A stretch of 64,000 bases of DNA from Parvularculaceae bacterium (lineage in GTDB: Bacteria > Pseudomonadota > Alphaproteobacteria > Caulobacterales > Parvularculaceae), in the NCBI GenBank assembly GCA_028284065.1, contig JANQSJ010000005.1, forward strand, positions 1 to 64,000, in the 5' to 3' direction. A model generated the notes under the pieces. It was not told the DNA's origin and made no database searches. It was given only the letters and a program-made list of their open reading frames with translations. The translations under genes were made by a program, and so were the position numbers. Positions 55,002 to 64,000 of this stretch are shown one piece after another. Numbering within the stretch: position 1 is the stretch's first letter; every line of letters starts with the position of its first letter.

Positions 55002-56186
55002 ATGCCGCATTTTCTAGCACCCGTCGCGCCGCGCAATTGCGCCAAGGGATTGCCGTCTGGCGCGCCGCGCTGGCTTGCGTGCCTTTTGGGTGCGGCGGCG
55101 TTTCTCGGCGTCGTTGCGGCGACGCCAACGCCGGCGGCGGCGCTCGGGCCCGGTTATGTGAATGCGGGGTTTTACGGCGGTTACTACGGCGGCCGTCGTT
55201 TCTATGGCGGCCGGGGCTTTTATCGGCGCGGCTTCTACGGCCGCAGATTCTATCGCGGCGGCTTCTATGGTCCGCGGTTTAGACGCGGTTTTTACGGCGG
55301 GCGGTATTTCTACGGGCCCCGCTTTCGCAGGGGATTCTACGGACCCGGGTTCTATGGATATCGCCGCGGGATAGGCCCCGCGGAAGCGTTTGGCATCACC
55401 GCCGGCATTATTGGCGGCGCGATCCTGATCGACCGCGCCCTCGACGACCGGTATCGCGCGCCTGGCCGCGAGGTGGTCTACCTGCCGAAATACCCGCCTG
55501 ACTATGACGCAACGCGCGACGGCCCGCGTGACCTCGACCCGGATTTCCGCGGGCGGGAAGACGATTTCGAGTCAGGCGTCAGGTTCCGCGGCCGCTCGAC
55601 GGAGGGCGATCGCGACGCAGCGGCGGACCTCGAAGAAGAGCGACGCCGTCTTGAGGAGGAGCGCCAGGCGTTCGCCGAAGAGCGCGCGCGGTTCGAAGAG
55701 GAGCGCCGTCGCTATCTGGCGGAGCGAAATCTCAACGATCCGGGCGACGATCCCCAGATCGAGCCCGACGACGGAGCCGATCTCGACCCCGACTTTGACG
55801 AGGAAGACCTGCGCCGCTCGCCGGTTCGGCCGGTTCCGCGCAGCAGGCCCCCAAGCAGGCCGCCCAGCATTGAAGCGCGCCGCCCGAACGAGATTCTGCC
55901 GGAGCCGGATGACGGCCTCGAGGAGGACTTGCTCGGCGCGCCGGACGCGGCGGCCCGCCGGATCGCGTTCAGCGAATGCGTCGCCGAAGTGCGTCGCGCG
56001 GCGAGCGCAGAGGGCCTGATCGTCGCCGTGCCGGATGCGCCGACTGAAGCGCCTGCGTCCCTCGACGAGCGGACCTACCGGCTCTCCGCGGCGTTCACCG
56101 CCGAGGCGAGCGACGGCGACAGCTATCGGCGCCTCATGCTGTGCGATGTGGACGGGCGCGGCGTGAAGCGGCTGGAAATCGTTTAG
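55002..56186 (+). CDS. Secreted Gly/Tyr/Arg-repeat protein with coiled coil
   Basis: A 394-residue protein of unknown function. A signal peptide (ACLLGAAAFLGVVAATPTPA) is followed by a 75-residue repeat region built of units such as GRRFYGGRGFYRRGFYG and YGPRFRRGFYGGRYFYG. A hydrophobic helix follows (AFGITAGIIGGAILIDRAL). Then come an acidic stretch, a charged coiled coil (EEERRRLEEERQAFAEERAR, about 210-245), a second acidic/proline linker and a small C-terminal globular part (about 320-394). The helix may be a glycine-zipper membrane segment. Gly-Tyr-rich, strongly basic repeats suggest phase-separating or surface-matrix behaviour; that is inference. Confidence 0.75.
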   Translation: MPHFLAPVAPRNCAKGLPSGAPRWLACLLGAAAFLGVVAATPTPAAALGPGYVNAGFYGGYYGGRRFYGGRGFYRRGFYGRRFYRGGFYGPRFRRGFYGGRYFYGPRFRRGFYGPGFYGYRRGIGPAEAFGITAGIIGGAILIDRALDDRYRAPGREVVYLPKYPPDYDATRDGPRDLDPDFRGREDDFESGVRFRGRSTEGDRDAAADLEEERRRLEEERQAFAEERARFEEERRRYLAERNLNDPGDDPQIEPDDGADLDPDFDEEDLRRSPVRPVPRSRPPSRPPSIEARRPNEILPEPDDGLEEDLLGAPDAAARRIAFSECVAEVRRAASAEGLIVAVPDAPTEAPASLDERTYRLSAAFTAEASDGDSYRRLMLCDVDGRGVKRLEIV

Positions 56187-56455
56187 ATTGCCCGTCTCGT
56201 TTGCCTATCCGCTGGCGCGTGGCGCTGATGCCGAAATCATGCTACACGCTCCCGGATGCTAGTTCGGTTTGCACACGCGCTCGCCATTTCCGTTCGGCGA
56301 ATTAGCCGCCCGGCCTGACGGCCGGCGCGTCTCCTGGGGCTTGCGCCTCGGCTTGACGCGCGCCGCGGGACCGGGTTGATCCTTCGTCCATTGAATTCGT
56401 CCGAGCCGCAGCCTTGCAGAAGGCGCGCGTTCGCCCCGTAAACGAGATGTTGCAC

Positions 56456-59428
56456 ATGTCCGACGCCGCGCCGGCGCCCGACCGGGACTATAAAGAGACG
56501 CTGTTTCTGCCGGAGACGGATTTTCCGATGCGGGCCGGCCTGCCGAAGCGCGAGCCGCAATTGCTGACGCGCTGGCGGGAGGAGGGGCTCTACGACAAGC
56601 TCCGCGCCGACGCTAAGGGCCGCCCGACCTTTGTCCTGCATGATGGGCCGCCCTACGCCAACGGCCACATCCATATGGGGACCGCGCTCACCAAGATCCT
56701 CAAGGATATGATTGTCCGTTCCCGGCAGATGGCGGGCCAGGACGCCAATTTCGTGCCCGGGTGGGACTGCCATGGCCTGCCGATCGAATGGAAGGTGGAG
56801 GAGGAGTTTCGCGCCAAAGGCCGCGCCAAGCGCGACGTGCCGCCGTCTGAGTTTCGCGCGCGTTGCCGAGACTATGCGCAAGGCTGGCTCGACATTCAGC
56901 GTGAGGAGTTTCGTCGACTCGGCGGCGAAGGCGCCTGGGACGATCCCTATTCGACCATGGACTTCGCTTCTGAGGCGACAATCGCAGCGGAGCTTTTGAA
57001 ATTTCGCGATCTGGGGCTGCTCTATCGCGGCTCCAAGCCGGTGATGTGGAGCCCCGTCGAGCAGACGGCGCTCGCCGAGGCGGAGATTGAATATCACGAT
57101 CATCAGTCCACGACCATATGGGTGAAGTTTCCGGTCGCCGCCATTGACGATCTTGCCGCTGACGCCATCGGGCGGCATGGCGGCGCGATGTCCCGCGATG
57201 ATTTCCGCTCGCTTGTGAACGGCGCGTCGGTGGTCATCTGGACGACGACGCCCTGGACAATCCCCGGCAACAGGGCGGTCTGCTATGGACCCGGACTGTC
57301 CTATGGCCTCTTTGAAGTCGCCAAGATGCGGGACGGCCTCGAATTCGAACCGTGGTCGAAGCCGGGCGACCGGCTCATCGTCGCTGACGCGCTTGCGGAG
57401 TCCGTTCGCGAGGCGGGCCTTATCGATGCCTGGACCCGCCTCGGCGATGTGCCCGCCGAACATCTGAACGGCGTCGCCTGCCGGCATCCGTTTGACGGCC
57501 TCGACGGCGGCTACGATTTCGACGTGCCGCTTTTCGCCGGCGATCATGTGACGGACGAGGCGGGGACCGGCTTCGTTCACACCGCGCCTGGCCACGGGCA
57601 AGAGGACTTCGAGGCATGGATCGCCCATGGCCGCTCGATGGCCGACATTCCGCATACGGTCGACGCCTTCGGCGCCTACACAGATGAAGCGCCAGGTTTT
57701 GAAGGTCGCAAGGTGCTCGTCATTGAGGGGAAGAAAAAGGGCAAGGACGGAGACGCGAACAAAGCGGTCATTGAGGCGCTGATCGAAAAAGGCGCGCTCC
57801 TCGCGCGCGGACGGCTGACGCACTCCTATCCGCATTCCTGGCGATCCAAGGCGCCGGTCATCTTCCGCAACACGCCGCAATGGTTCATCGCGCTCGACAA
57901 ACCAACGGCGAACGGCAAGACCCTGCGGGAGAATGCGCTTGCCGCAATTGATGCGACCGAATTCACCCCGCCGCAGGGGCGCAATCGCCTGCGCTCAATG
58001 GTGGAGGGCCGGCCGGACTGGCTTATCTCGCGCCAGCGCGCCTGGGGCGTGCCGTTGACATTGTTCGTCCATAAGGAAACCGGTGACATTCTTCAGGACG
58101 CCGACGTTGATGCGCGTATTCTGGCGGCCATCGCTGAGCGCGGCGCGGACGCCTGGTTCGACACGCCTGCGGAGGAATTCCTGGGCGCAGGCCATGACGC
58201 CGACGCCTATGAACGGATCACGGACATTCTCGACGTCTGGTTCGATTCCGGGACGACGCATGCGTTCGTCCTTGAGAACCGGCCAGACCTCACCTGGCCG
58301 GCGGACGTCTATTGTGAAGGCTCCGACCAGCATCGCGGCTGGTTCCAGTCTTCACTCCTGCACAGTTGCGGCACGCGCGGGACCGCGCCTTACCGGCGCA
58401 TCATCACCAACGGCTTCGTCGTCGACGGGGAAGGCCGGAAGATGTCGAAATCCCTCGGCAATGTCGTCGCGCCTGAGGAGATCATCAAGCAGTACGGCGC
58501 GGAGATCATCCGGATCTGGGTGGCGAGCGGCGACTACACGGACGACCCGCGCGTCGGCAAGGAAATCATCGATTCCGCTGTCGACGCCTATCGCAAGCTC
58601 AGAAACACGGTGCGGTATCTGCTTGGCGCGCTTAACGGCTTCAGTGAGGCTGAGGCCGTTGATGTATCCGAAATGCCGGAGCTGGAGCGCTACATTCTGC
58701 ATCGCCTCGCGGTTCTCGATGCGGAAGTTCGCGAAGGCTACGAAGCGTTCGACTTTAAAGGCGTCTGGCGCAAGGTTCTCGACTTTGCGGCGTTCGACTT
58801 GTCCGCCTTCCATCTCGATATCCGCAAGGATGCGCTTTACTGCGACGCGCCGACATCAACGCGCCGTCGCGCAGCGCGGACCGTCATGGCGGCGGCGTTC
58901 GACCGATTGACCGCCTGGCTTGCGCCGATCTGCGTCTTCACCATGGAGGAGGCGTGGCTGTCCCGGCATGGCGAAGCGGCCAGCTCGACCCACCTTCGTC
59001 AGTTCCCGGAAACGCCGGCCGCGTGGCGCGACGACGCGCTCGCCGCGCGATGGGAGCGCCTCCGCGCCGTGCGCCGCGTCGTCACCGGCGCCCTGGAGCT
59101 GGAGCGCCGCGAAAAGCGCATCGGCTCGTCGAATGAGGCCACTGTAGCGGTCTATCTTGATGCGGACGATGCGCGTGCGGCCGTCGATGGCCAGGATCTC
59201 GCCGAGCTTTTCATCACCGCCGCGTCGACGCGGCTTGGCGAGGGGCCGGCTCCGGATGCCGCATTCAAACTCGACGACGTCCCGGGCGTCGCCGTCGTGT
59301 GCGATCGCGACGAAGGGACAAAGTGCGAGCGGTGTTGGCGCTACACCGGCGACGTCGGATCGATTGGCGCGCACCCCTATCTTTGCGCCCGCTGCGCCGA
59401 CGTTGTGGGGCGCATGGCGGCCGAATGA
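56456..59428 (+). CDS. ileS: Isoleucyl-tRNA synthetase
   Basis: A 990-residue class I synthetase. The HIGH motif is [16 protein letters not shown], the KMSKS motif is [12 protein letters not shown], the editing domain lies between ([17 protein letters not shown]), and the C-terminal zinc site is CERCWRY plus YLCARC. The start is taken at [11 protein letters not shown] 56447 or TTG 56414 would extend it slightly. The stop overlaps lspA by ATGA. Confidence 0.96.
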   Translation: MSDAAPAPDRDYKETLFLPETDFPMRAGLPKREPQLLTRWREEGLYDKLRADAKGRPTFVLHDGPPYANGHIHMGTALTKILKDMIVRSRQMAGQDANFVPGWDCHGLPIEWKVEEEFRAKGRAKRDVPPSEFRARCRDYAQGWLDIQREEFRRLGGEGAWDDPYSTMDFASEATIAAELLKFRDLGLLYRGSKPVMWSPVEQTALAEAEIEYHDHQSTTIWVKFPVAAIDDLAADAIGRHGGAMSRDDFRSLVNGASVVIWTTTPWTIPGNRAVCYGPGLSYGLFEVAKMRDGLEFEPWSKPGDRLIVADALAESVREAGLIDAWTRLGDVPAEHLNGVACRHPFDGLDGGYDFDVPLFAGDHVTDEAGTGFVHTAPGHGQEDFEAWIAHGRSMADIPHTVDAFGAYTDEAPGFEGRKVLVIEGKKKGKDGDANKAVIEALIEKGALLARGRLTHSYPHSWRSKAPVIFRNTPQWFIALDKPTANGKTLRENALAAIDATEFTPPQGRNRLRSMVEGRPDWLISRQRAWGVPLTLFVHKETGDILQDADVDARILAAIAERGADAWFDTPAEEFLGAGHDADAYERITDILDVWFDSGTTHAFVLENRPDLTWPADVYCEGSDQHRGWFQSSLLHSCGTRGTAPYRRIITNGFVVDGEGRKMSKSLGNVVAPEEIIKQYGAEIIRIWVASGDYTDDPRVGKEIIDSAVDAYRKLRNTVRYLLGALNGFSEAEAVDVSEMPELERYILHRLAVLDAEVREGYEAFDFKGVWRKVLDFAAFDLSAFHLDIRKDALYCDAPTSTRRRAARTVMAAAFDRLTAWLAPICVFTMEEAWLSRHGEAASSTHLRQFPETPAAWRDDALAARWERLRAVRRVVTGALELERREKRIGSSNEATVAVYLDADDARAAVDGQDLAELFITAASTRLGEGPAPDAAFKLDDVPGVAVVCDRDEGTKCERCWRYTGDVGSIGAHPYLCARCADVVGRMAAE

Positions 59429-60018
59429 GCGACGCGGCTGGCGTTTCCCTTTCAAACTGGCGCGCGCGCGTGGTCGATTGGGCGCGCGCGGCTCTCGCCA
59501 ATCCGCTTTTTCGGTATGGGCTCCTCATCGCCGTTCTGGTCGCCGCCGCGGACCAGGCGTCGAAGTACTGGATCGTCCATATTGTGGAGCTGCCGGAACG
59601 CTTCGGTCCGTGCGCCAAGAACCCAGGCCTGACGTGCGCGCAGATCGCGCTGTCGCCGATCTTCGATCTAACGTTCGTGCGCAATTACGGGATGAGCTTC
59701 GGGCTTCTCGCCGGGGGGCTCGCCTCGCGGATTTTCCTTTCCATGGTGACCATCGGGATCGTTGCGGCGTTGGTCGCCTGGCTTGGCCGGCTCGACCGGC
59801 GGCTTGCGGCCGTAGCGGCGGGCTTTATCGTCGGCGGCGCCATTGGAAATCTCTATGACCGCGTCAGCTATGGCTATGTGGTCGATTTTCTGGATTTTTC
59901 GGGGCTTTACTTTCCCTGGGTGTTCAACGTCGCCGATGCGGCGATCAACATCGGCGTTGCGCTTCTCTTGCTCGACGCATGGATGACTCGCGATCGTCCG
60001 CAAGGCGCGGACGGTTAG
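59425..60018 (+). CDS. lspA: Lipoprotein signal peptidase II
   Basis: A 197-residue, four-helix aspartyl protease that removes lipoprotein signal peptides. Conserved parts are [23 protein letters not shown], the first catalytic Asp in [11 protein letters not shown] and the second in [14 protein letters not shown]. It is about 30 residues longer than usual. The extra sequence is an N-terminal cytoplasmic tail and a periplasmic insert with two cysteines ([14 protein letters not shown]). It is coupled to ileS. Confidence 0.95.
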   Translation: MSDAAGVSLSNWRARVVDWARAALANPLFRYGLLIAVLVAAADQASKYWIVHIVELPERFGPCAKNPGLTCAQIALSPIFDLTFVRNYGMSFGLLAGGLASRIFLSMVTIGIVAALVAWLGRLDRRLAAVAAGFIVGGAIGNLYDRVSYGYVVDFLDFSGLYFPWVFNVADAAINIGVALLLLDAWMTRDRPQGADG

Positions 60019-60083
60019 CCCGCGCGCATTTTTTGTTGTAGGAAAGCGGCGTCGAGGCCGCCCCAAGACCCTGAGGTCGCTCC

Positions 60084-60659
60084 ATGCCGCAAAGTATCTC
60101 CCCAAGCGAACGCATCATGCGCTTCGGCCTCCTGGCCGCCGTGGCGTCGGCGGCGCTCAGCGGCTGCGGCTTTGGGCGCGCGCTCGGCGACAACAAGAAT
60201 CCGCCTGACGAATTCGCGATCGCCACCAAGGCGCCGCTGGTCGTGCCGCCGGACTACTCGCTTCGGCCGCCGAAACCTGGGGAGGCGCGCCCGCAGGAGC
60301 GGTCCGCCTCCCGACGGGCGCAGGAAGCGCTGCTTGGCGATGTGGCCGTCGACCCGCCGACCTTCGGAGAGCAGGTGCTGGTGCAACGCGCCGGCGGCGC
60401 GCTCGCTGATCAGAACATCCGCGCGCTCCTGGCGTCGGAGAACGGATCGCGCGCTGACAAGGACGGCGGCTTCGCTAATCAGCTGATGTTCTGGGAGTTT
60501 TTTGGCGACGATGTCGACGACTCCAAGGCGCCGCTGCAGGCGGAGGACCCCGAAGCCTGGTTCGCGCAGCGCCAGCGTTCGATAAAGGCGGTGCTCGGCG
60601 AGGAAGGCCAGGTGGAAATCGGCGACGGTGATGCGCTAGCGCTGCCCGGCGTGCGCTAG
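60084..60659 (+). CDS. DUF3035 (BamF-like) lipoprotein
   Basis: A 191-residue lipoprotein with lipobox LSGC. The conserved stretch NPPDEFAIATKAPLVVPPDY plus SLRPPKPGEARPQE is the family signature. Alphaproteobacterial proteins of this kind have been described as BamF, an accessory part of the outer-membrane beta-barrel assembly machine; equating this one with BamF is from memory of that motif. GAGG precedes ATG 60084; ATG 60117 is an alternative start. It follows lspA by 65 nt. Confidence 0.8.
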   Translation: MPQSISPSERIMRFGLLAAVASAALSGCGFGRALGDNKNPPDEFAIATKAPLVVPPDYSLRPPKPGEARPQERSASRRAQEALLGDVAVDPPTFGEQVLVQRAGGALADQNIRALLASENGSRADKDGGFANQLMFWEFFGDDVDDSKAPLQAEDPEAWFAQRQRSIKAVLGEEGQVEIGDGDALALPGVR

Positions 60660-60716
60660 GCGCGCAAGCGGCTCGGCCGATTTGCCGACTCAGCCGCCGC
60701 GCCGGCATAGTGCGGC

Positions 60717-62690
60717 ATGGCTTTGACCGATTCTCCGACAACCGACCTTTTTGAAGCTGACGGGGGTCAGGCGCCCGCCGCCGCGCCCGCGTCGCGTCCG
60801 GTCCTGCGTCGGCTTCCTGCTGTGGCGGTCAATCAGATCGCCGCCGGCGAAGTCATCGAGCGGCCGGCCGCGGCCGTCAAAGAGCTTGTTGAAAATGCGC
60901 TCGACGCCGACGCGCGACGCATCGATATCGACCTGGAGCGAGGCGGGAAAGCGCTCATCCGGGTCGCCGACGATGGCGTCGGGATGACCCGGGACGACAT
61001 GCGCCTCGCCGTGGAGCGCCACGCCACGTCGAAGCTCGCGCCGGACGACGACGGCGCCTATGATCTCTCGGACATCAAGACGCTCGGCTTTCGCGGCGAA
61101 GCGCTGCCGTCCATTGGCGCGGCGGCCCGACTGGAAATCGTCTCCCGGGCCGCGGGGGCGGCGGACGCTTTCTCGCTTTCCATCTCCGGCGGCGCGGTGG
61201 GCGAGCCGTGGCCGGCGAGCTTCGCCGGCGCCGGAACCCGCATCGACGTGCGCGATCTCTACTATGCGACGCCGGCGCGGCTGAAGTTTCTGAAGTCCGA
61301 CCAGGCGGAGACCGCCGCCGCTTCGGAGGTGGTCAAACGCCTCGCCATGGCGCATCCGCAGGTGGCCTTCGAGCTGACGTCCAATGGTCGGCGGTCGTTC
61401 CGCGTCGCCGCGCAAGCGCCGGACGAAGCCGGCTGGCTTGCCCGCGTCGCCGCCGTCATGGGCCCCGACTTCGAGGCGAACGCGCTGCCGCTCAATGCGG
61501 AGCGCACTGGCGCCGGCGGCGCCATGCGCCTTAAAGGCTTCGCCGGCGTGCCGACCTATAATCGCGGCCTGCCGGACAAGCAGTTTCTGTTCGTCAACGG
61601 ACGGCCGGTGCGCGACAAACTCATCGTTGGCGCGGTGCGCGGCGCTTACGCCGATTTTCTCGCCCGCGACCGGCATGCGGCTGTCGCCCTCTTCCTTGAA
61701 CTCGATCCGCGCGATGTCGACGTCAATGTGCACCCGGCGAAGACCGAAGTGCGTTTCCGCGAGGCGGGGCTCGTGCGTGGTCTGATCGTCGGCGCGCTGA
61801 GGCATGCGCTCGCTGAGGCCGGTCATCGCGCGTCGACGACGGTGAGCGATTTCGCGTTAGGCCGCATGCGGGCGGAAGGAGCGGCGCATGGGGCCGGCCG
61901 CGCCGGCGCGCAAGGGCGGTTCGCGCCGTTTCGGCCTGGCTCAGCGAATGGGCGCTCAAACGGATTTGAGGACGCCGCTGCGACGTTCGCCCCCTTACGC
62001 GTGCCGACGGGCGCGATTGCGGAAAATGAAGCGTTCTCGCCCGGCGCCCGGGTGGAGCCTGACGCGGACGGAAGCGAAGCGCCCCGCGGACGCGCGACCC
62101 AAGCGGATGAATTCCCCCTCGGGGCCGCCCGCGCGCAGGTGCACGCGACCTACATCGTCGCCCAGACGGATGACGGCCTCGTCATTGTCGACCAGCACGC
62201 CGCCCACGAACGACTGGTTTATGAAGGCATGAAATCGGCGCTCGCCGCGGGACGCGCGCCGAGCCAGGGGCTCCTGATCCCCGAGGTGGTGGAGCTTGGC
62301 GCGTCGGACGCTTCGCGGATCGCCGCCCGGGCGGACGAATTCGCCGAACTTGGCCTTATCGTGGAGCCCTTCGGCGATGACGCGGTCCTCGTGCGGGAGA
62401 CGCCGGCGCTTCTCGGCGCCGTCGACGCTGGCGACCTCGTTCGCCGGCTGGCCGATGACATAGCCGCCTTTGGTGAAGGGCTCGCCCTGAAAGAGCGACT
62501 TGAAGAGGTGTGTTCGTCCATGGCCTGCCATGGGTCGATCCGGGCGGGGCGCAGGATGACCGGCGAAGAGATGAACGCGCTTCTGCGCCAGATGGAGGCG
62601 ACGCCGCATTCCGGCCAGTGCAATCACGGACGGCCCACCTATGTGGAGCTGAAACTCGCCGACATTGAAAGACTGTTCGGACGCAGATGA
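60717..62690 (+). CDS. mutL: DNA mismatch repair protein MutL
   Basis: A 657-residue GHKL ATPase. The N-terminal part has [20 protein letters not shown], the ENALDADA helix and [13 protein letters not shown]. The C-terminal part has the endonuclease motif [12 protein letters not shown] (DQHA-x2-E-x4-E), ACHGSIRAG and the late [14 protein letters not shown]. It is therefore a nicking MutL, as in bacteria without MutH. A 25-residue Ala/Pro extension precedes the core. It overlaps the next gene by 4 nt. Confidence 0.96.
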   Translation: MALTDSPTTDLFEADGGQAPAAAPASRPVLRRLPAVAVNQIAAGEVIERPAAAVKELVENALDADARRIDIDLERGGKALIRVADDGVGMTRDDMRLAVERHATSKLAPDDDGAYDLSDIKTLGFRGEALPSIGAAARLEIVSRAAGAADAFSLSISGGAVGEPWPASFAGAGTRIDVRDLYYATPARLKFLKSDQAETAAASEVVKRLAMAHPQVAFELTSNGRRSFRVAAQAPDEAGWLARVAAVMGPDFEANALPLNAERTGAGGAMRLKGFAGVPTYNRGLPDKQFLFVNGRPVRDKLIVGAVRGAYADFLARDRHAAVALFLELDPRDVDVNVHPAKTEVRFREAGLVRGLIVGALRHALAEAGHRASTTVSDFALGRMRAEGAAHGAGRAGAQGRFAPFRPGSANGRSNGFEDAAATFAPLRVPTGAIAENEAFSPGARVEPDADGSEAPRGRATQADEFPLGAARAQVHATYIVAQTDDGLVIVDQHAAHERLVYEGMKSALAAGRAPSQGLLIPEVVELGASDASRIAARADEFAELGLIVEPFGDDAVLVRETPALLGAVDAGDLVRRLADDIAAFGEGLALKERLEEVCSSMACHGSIRAGRRMTGEEMNALLRQMEATPHSGQCNHGRPTYVELKLADIERLFGRR

Positions 62691-63277
62691 TCGACTTCGC
62701 GCCGGCGCCGACGCTGACGACGCCGCGTCTTACCTTGAGGCCGTGGCGCGCGTCGGACGTCGCGCCTTTCGCCGAGATGAGCGCGGACCCGGAGGTGATG
62801 CGGCATTTTCCAGCGCCGCTCAGCGCAGAACAGAGCGCCGAATATGTTGCGGCGATTCAGGCGCGGTTTCGAAAGTGGGGCTTCGGCTATTGGGCCGTTG
62901 AGACCGCCGACGCGCCGTTCATCGGCTTTGTGGGCCTGTCGCGTCCGGGGTTTGAGGCGCACTTTACGCCGGCGGTCGAGGTCGGCTGGAGGCTCGCGCG
63001 GGGTCACTGGGGCGTCGGCTACGCGACCGAAGCGGCGGCCGCAGCGCTTCGCTTCGGCTTTGATGTCGCACGGACCGATGAGATTGTGTCAATGACGTCG
63101 CTCAGCAATGCCTCTTCAATCGCCGTCATGGAGCGGCTCGGCATGACCCGCGATCCGGCCGACTACTTCGACCATCCGGGACTCGCTTCAGCGCCAGCGC
63201 TCGCGCGCTGCGTCCTCTACCGGCTAACCGAAGCGCGTTGGCGGGCGCGCGGGCGGGAGGCGCGGCTTCCGAATTGA
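62687..63277 (+). CDS. GNAT acetyltransferase, RimJ/RimL type
   Basis: A 196-residue acetyl-CoA-dependent transferase. [20 protein letters not shown] opens the fold, [20 protein letters not shown] is the acetyl-CoA loop, and [20 protein letters not shown] is followed by [10 protein letters not shown]. Substrates of this class are ribosomal proteins, amino acids or small amines; none can be chosen. Translationally coupled to mutL. Confidence 0.88.
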   Translation: MIDFAPAPTLTTPRLTLRPWRASDVAPFAEMSADPEVMRHFPAPLSAEQSAEYVAAIQARFRKWGFGYWAVETADAPFIGFVGLSRPGFEAHFTPAVEVGWRLARGHWGVGYATEAAAAALRFGFDVARTDEIVSMTSLSNASSIAVMERLGMTRDPADYFDHPGLASAPALARCVLYRLTEARWRARGREARLPN

Positions 63278-63321
63278 GGCGGCGGCGGCTATCGTCGGTT
63301 GGCGATTGGCAGGAGCAGACC

Positions 63322-64000
63322 ATGGCTGGGGCGCCGACATTCACGACCCTGAAGGATTTGGGACACTTCGTCGACCGCGGCGACGCCGATATGGCGGCCC
63401 GCGCGCGCAGCTTTTTCGAAACAATTCGCACACGGCATACGATCAGGGAGTTCAAGCCCGATCCTGTGCCGCTGGAGCTGATCGAGACCTGCATCGCCGC
63501 GGCGGGGCGGGCGCCCTCGGGCGCAAACCACCAGCCCTGGCATTTCGTCGCCGTCAGCGACCAGGAGATGAAGCGCCGCATTCGTCTTGCGGCGGAGGAG
63601 GAGGAGCGCGCCTTTTACGGCGGACGCGCCGGCGCGGAATGGTTGGACGCCCTGGCGCCCATCGGCACTGACGCGGAGAAACCGTTCCTTGAGACCGCGC
63701 CCTGGCTAATCGCCGTCTTCGCCCAGCGTCGCGGCGGGCTTGAGCGCGGCGACGACCGCAAGAACTACTATGTGACGGAAAGCGTCGGGCTCGCCTGCGG
63801 TTTTCTGATCGCCGCCCTGCACAGCGCCGGTCTCGGCACGCTCACCCACACGCCCAACCCGATGTCGTTCCTGACCGAGGCGCTCGGCCGTCCGGACACG
63901 GAAAAGCCGTTCGTGCTGCTTGTGGTTGGCAAGATGGCCGAGGACGCGGCCGCGCCGGACCACGCGCTGAAGAAAAAGGCGCTCAGCGACATAATGTCAG
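63322..64000 (+). CDS. Nitroreductase-family flavoprotein, 3' end outside window
   Basis: 226 residues are visible and the frame runs off the window. FMN-binding signatures are ETIRTRHTIREFKPDPVP, AAAGRAPSGANHQPWHFVAV and ESVGLACGFLIAALHSAGLG. The lid region and the TLTHTPNPMSFL segment resemble the iodotyrosine-deiodinase-like branch rather than NfsB. AGGAG lies 6 nt before the ATG. Probable FMN-dependent reductase; substrate unknown. Confidence 0.85.
   Translation, partial: MAGAPTFTTLKDLGHFVDRGDADMAARARSFFETIRTRHTIREFKPDPVPLELIETCIAAAGRAPSGANHQPWHFVAVSDQEMKRRIRLAAEEEERAFYGGRAGAEWLDALAPIGTDAEKPFLETAPWLIAVFAQRRGGLERGDDRKNYYVTESVGLACGFLIAALHSAGLGTLTHTPNPMSFLTEALGRPDTEKPFVLLVVGKMAEDAAAPDHALKKKALSDIMS

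Overview
The window is GC-rich chromosomal DNA from an alphaproteobacterium. This rests on gene content and order rather than a marker gene: a complete cpa-type Flp pilus cluster, a groESL operon under a CIRCE element, the run ileS-lspA-DUF3035 lipoprotein, a SapC protein, ETF-quinone oxidoreductase divergent from a family-4-like uracil-DNA glycosylase, and an exosortase-EpsI fusion. A Parvularculales/Caulobacterales-like host is a guess. I found no rRNA, tRNA, CRISPR array, insertion sequence or phage gene.

Layout. 1-1.7 kb: the end of a class IV aminotransferase overlapping an adenylate-forming (ANL) enzyme, both with altered active-site motifs. 1.8-12.8 kb: a stand-alone pilus N-domain protein, a Crp/Fnr regulator and the Flp cluster flp-cpaA-cpaB-cpaC-cpaD-cpaE-cpaF-tadB-tadC (pilin, prepilin peptidase, secretin and its partners, localisation ATPase, motor ATPase, two platform proteins). 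12.9-29.6 kb: housekeeping genes (lytic transglycosylase, UDG, ETF-QO, TPR lipoprotein, ispE, a MraY/WecA-type transferase, polyprenyl synthase, S49 peptidase, exonuclease, hydrolase, SapC, DsbD-like reductase). 29.7-35.3 kb: pgi, a periplasmic cyclophilin, a serine hydrolase, hisS and a truncated M19 dipeptidase remnant. 35.3-39.3 kb: two small membrane proteins, a LysM lipoprotein and an exosortase-EpsI fusion. 39.6-46.3 kb: an accessory block (CPA1 antiporter, S9 peptidase, alpha/beta-hydrolase lipoprotein, flavin monooxygenase). 46.3-48.7 kb: groESL followed by an unusual array of five perfect inverted repeats. 48.9-50.2 kb: a lower-GC two-gene unit coding for a small helical protein and a membrane-embedded XRE regulator. 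50.4-64 kb: OmpA-like lipoprotein, degenerate EAL protein, HAD phosphatase, ribF, DUF2799 lipoprotein, a Gly/Tyr/Arg-rich secreted protein, ileS, lspA, DUF3035 lipoprotein, mutL, a GNAT acetyltransferase and a nitroreductase cut by the window end.

Most genes are ordinary. The strongest candidates for something undescribed are: the coupled 120-aa protein and membrane XRE regulator with a quasi-palindrome upstream (48.9-50.2 kb); the hairpin array with three copies of the groEL stop context (46.3-46.6 kb); the secretin with a calcium-loop-like insertion (6.2-6.5 kb); and the eroded aminotransferase/ANL pair at the left edge. All functions are read from motifs and context by eye; no database search was run.
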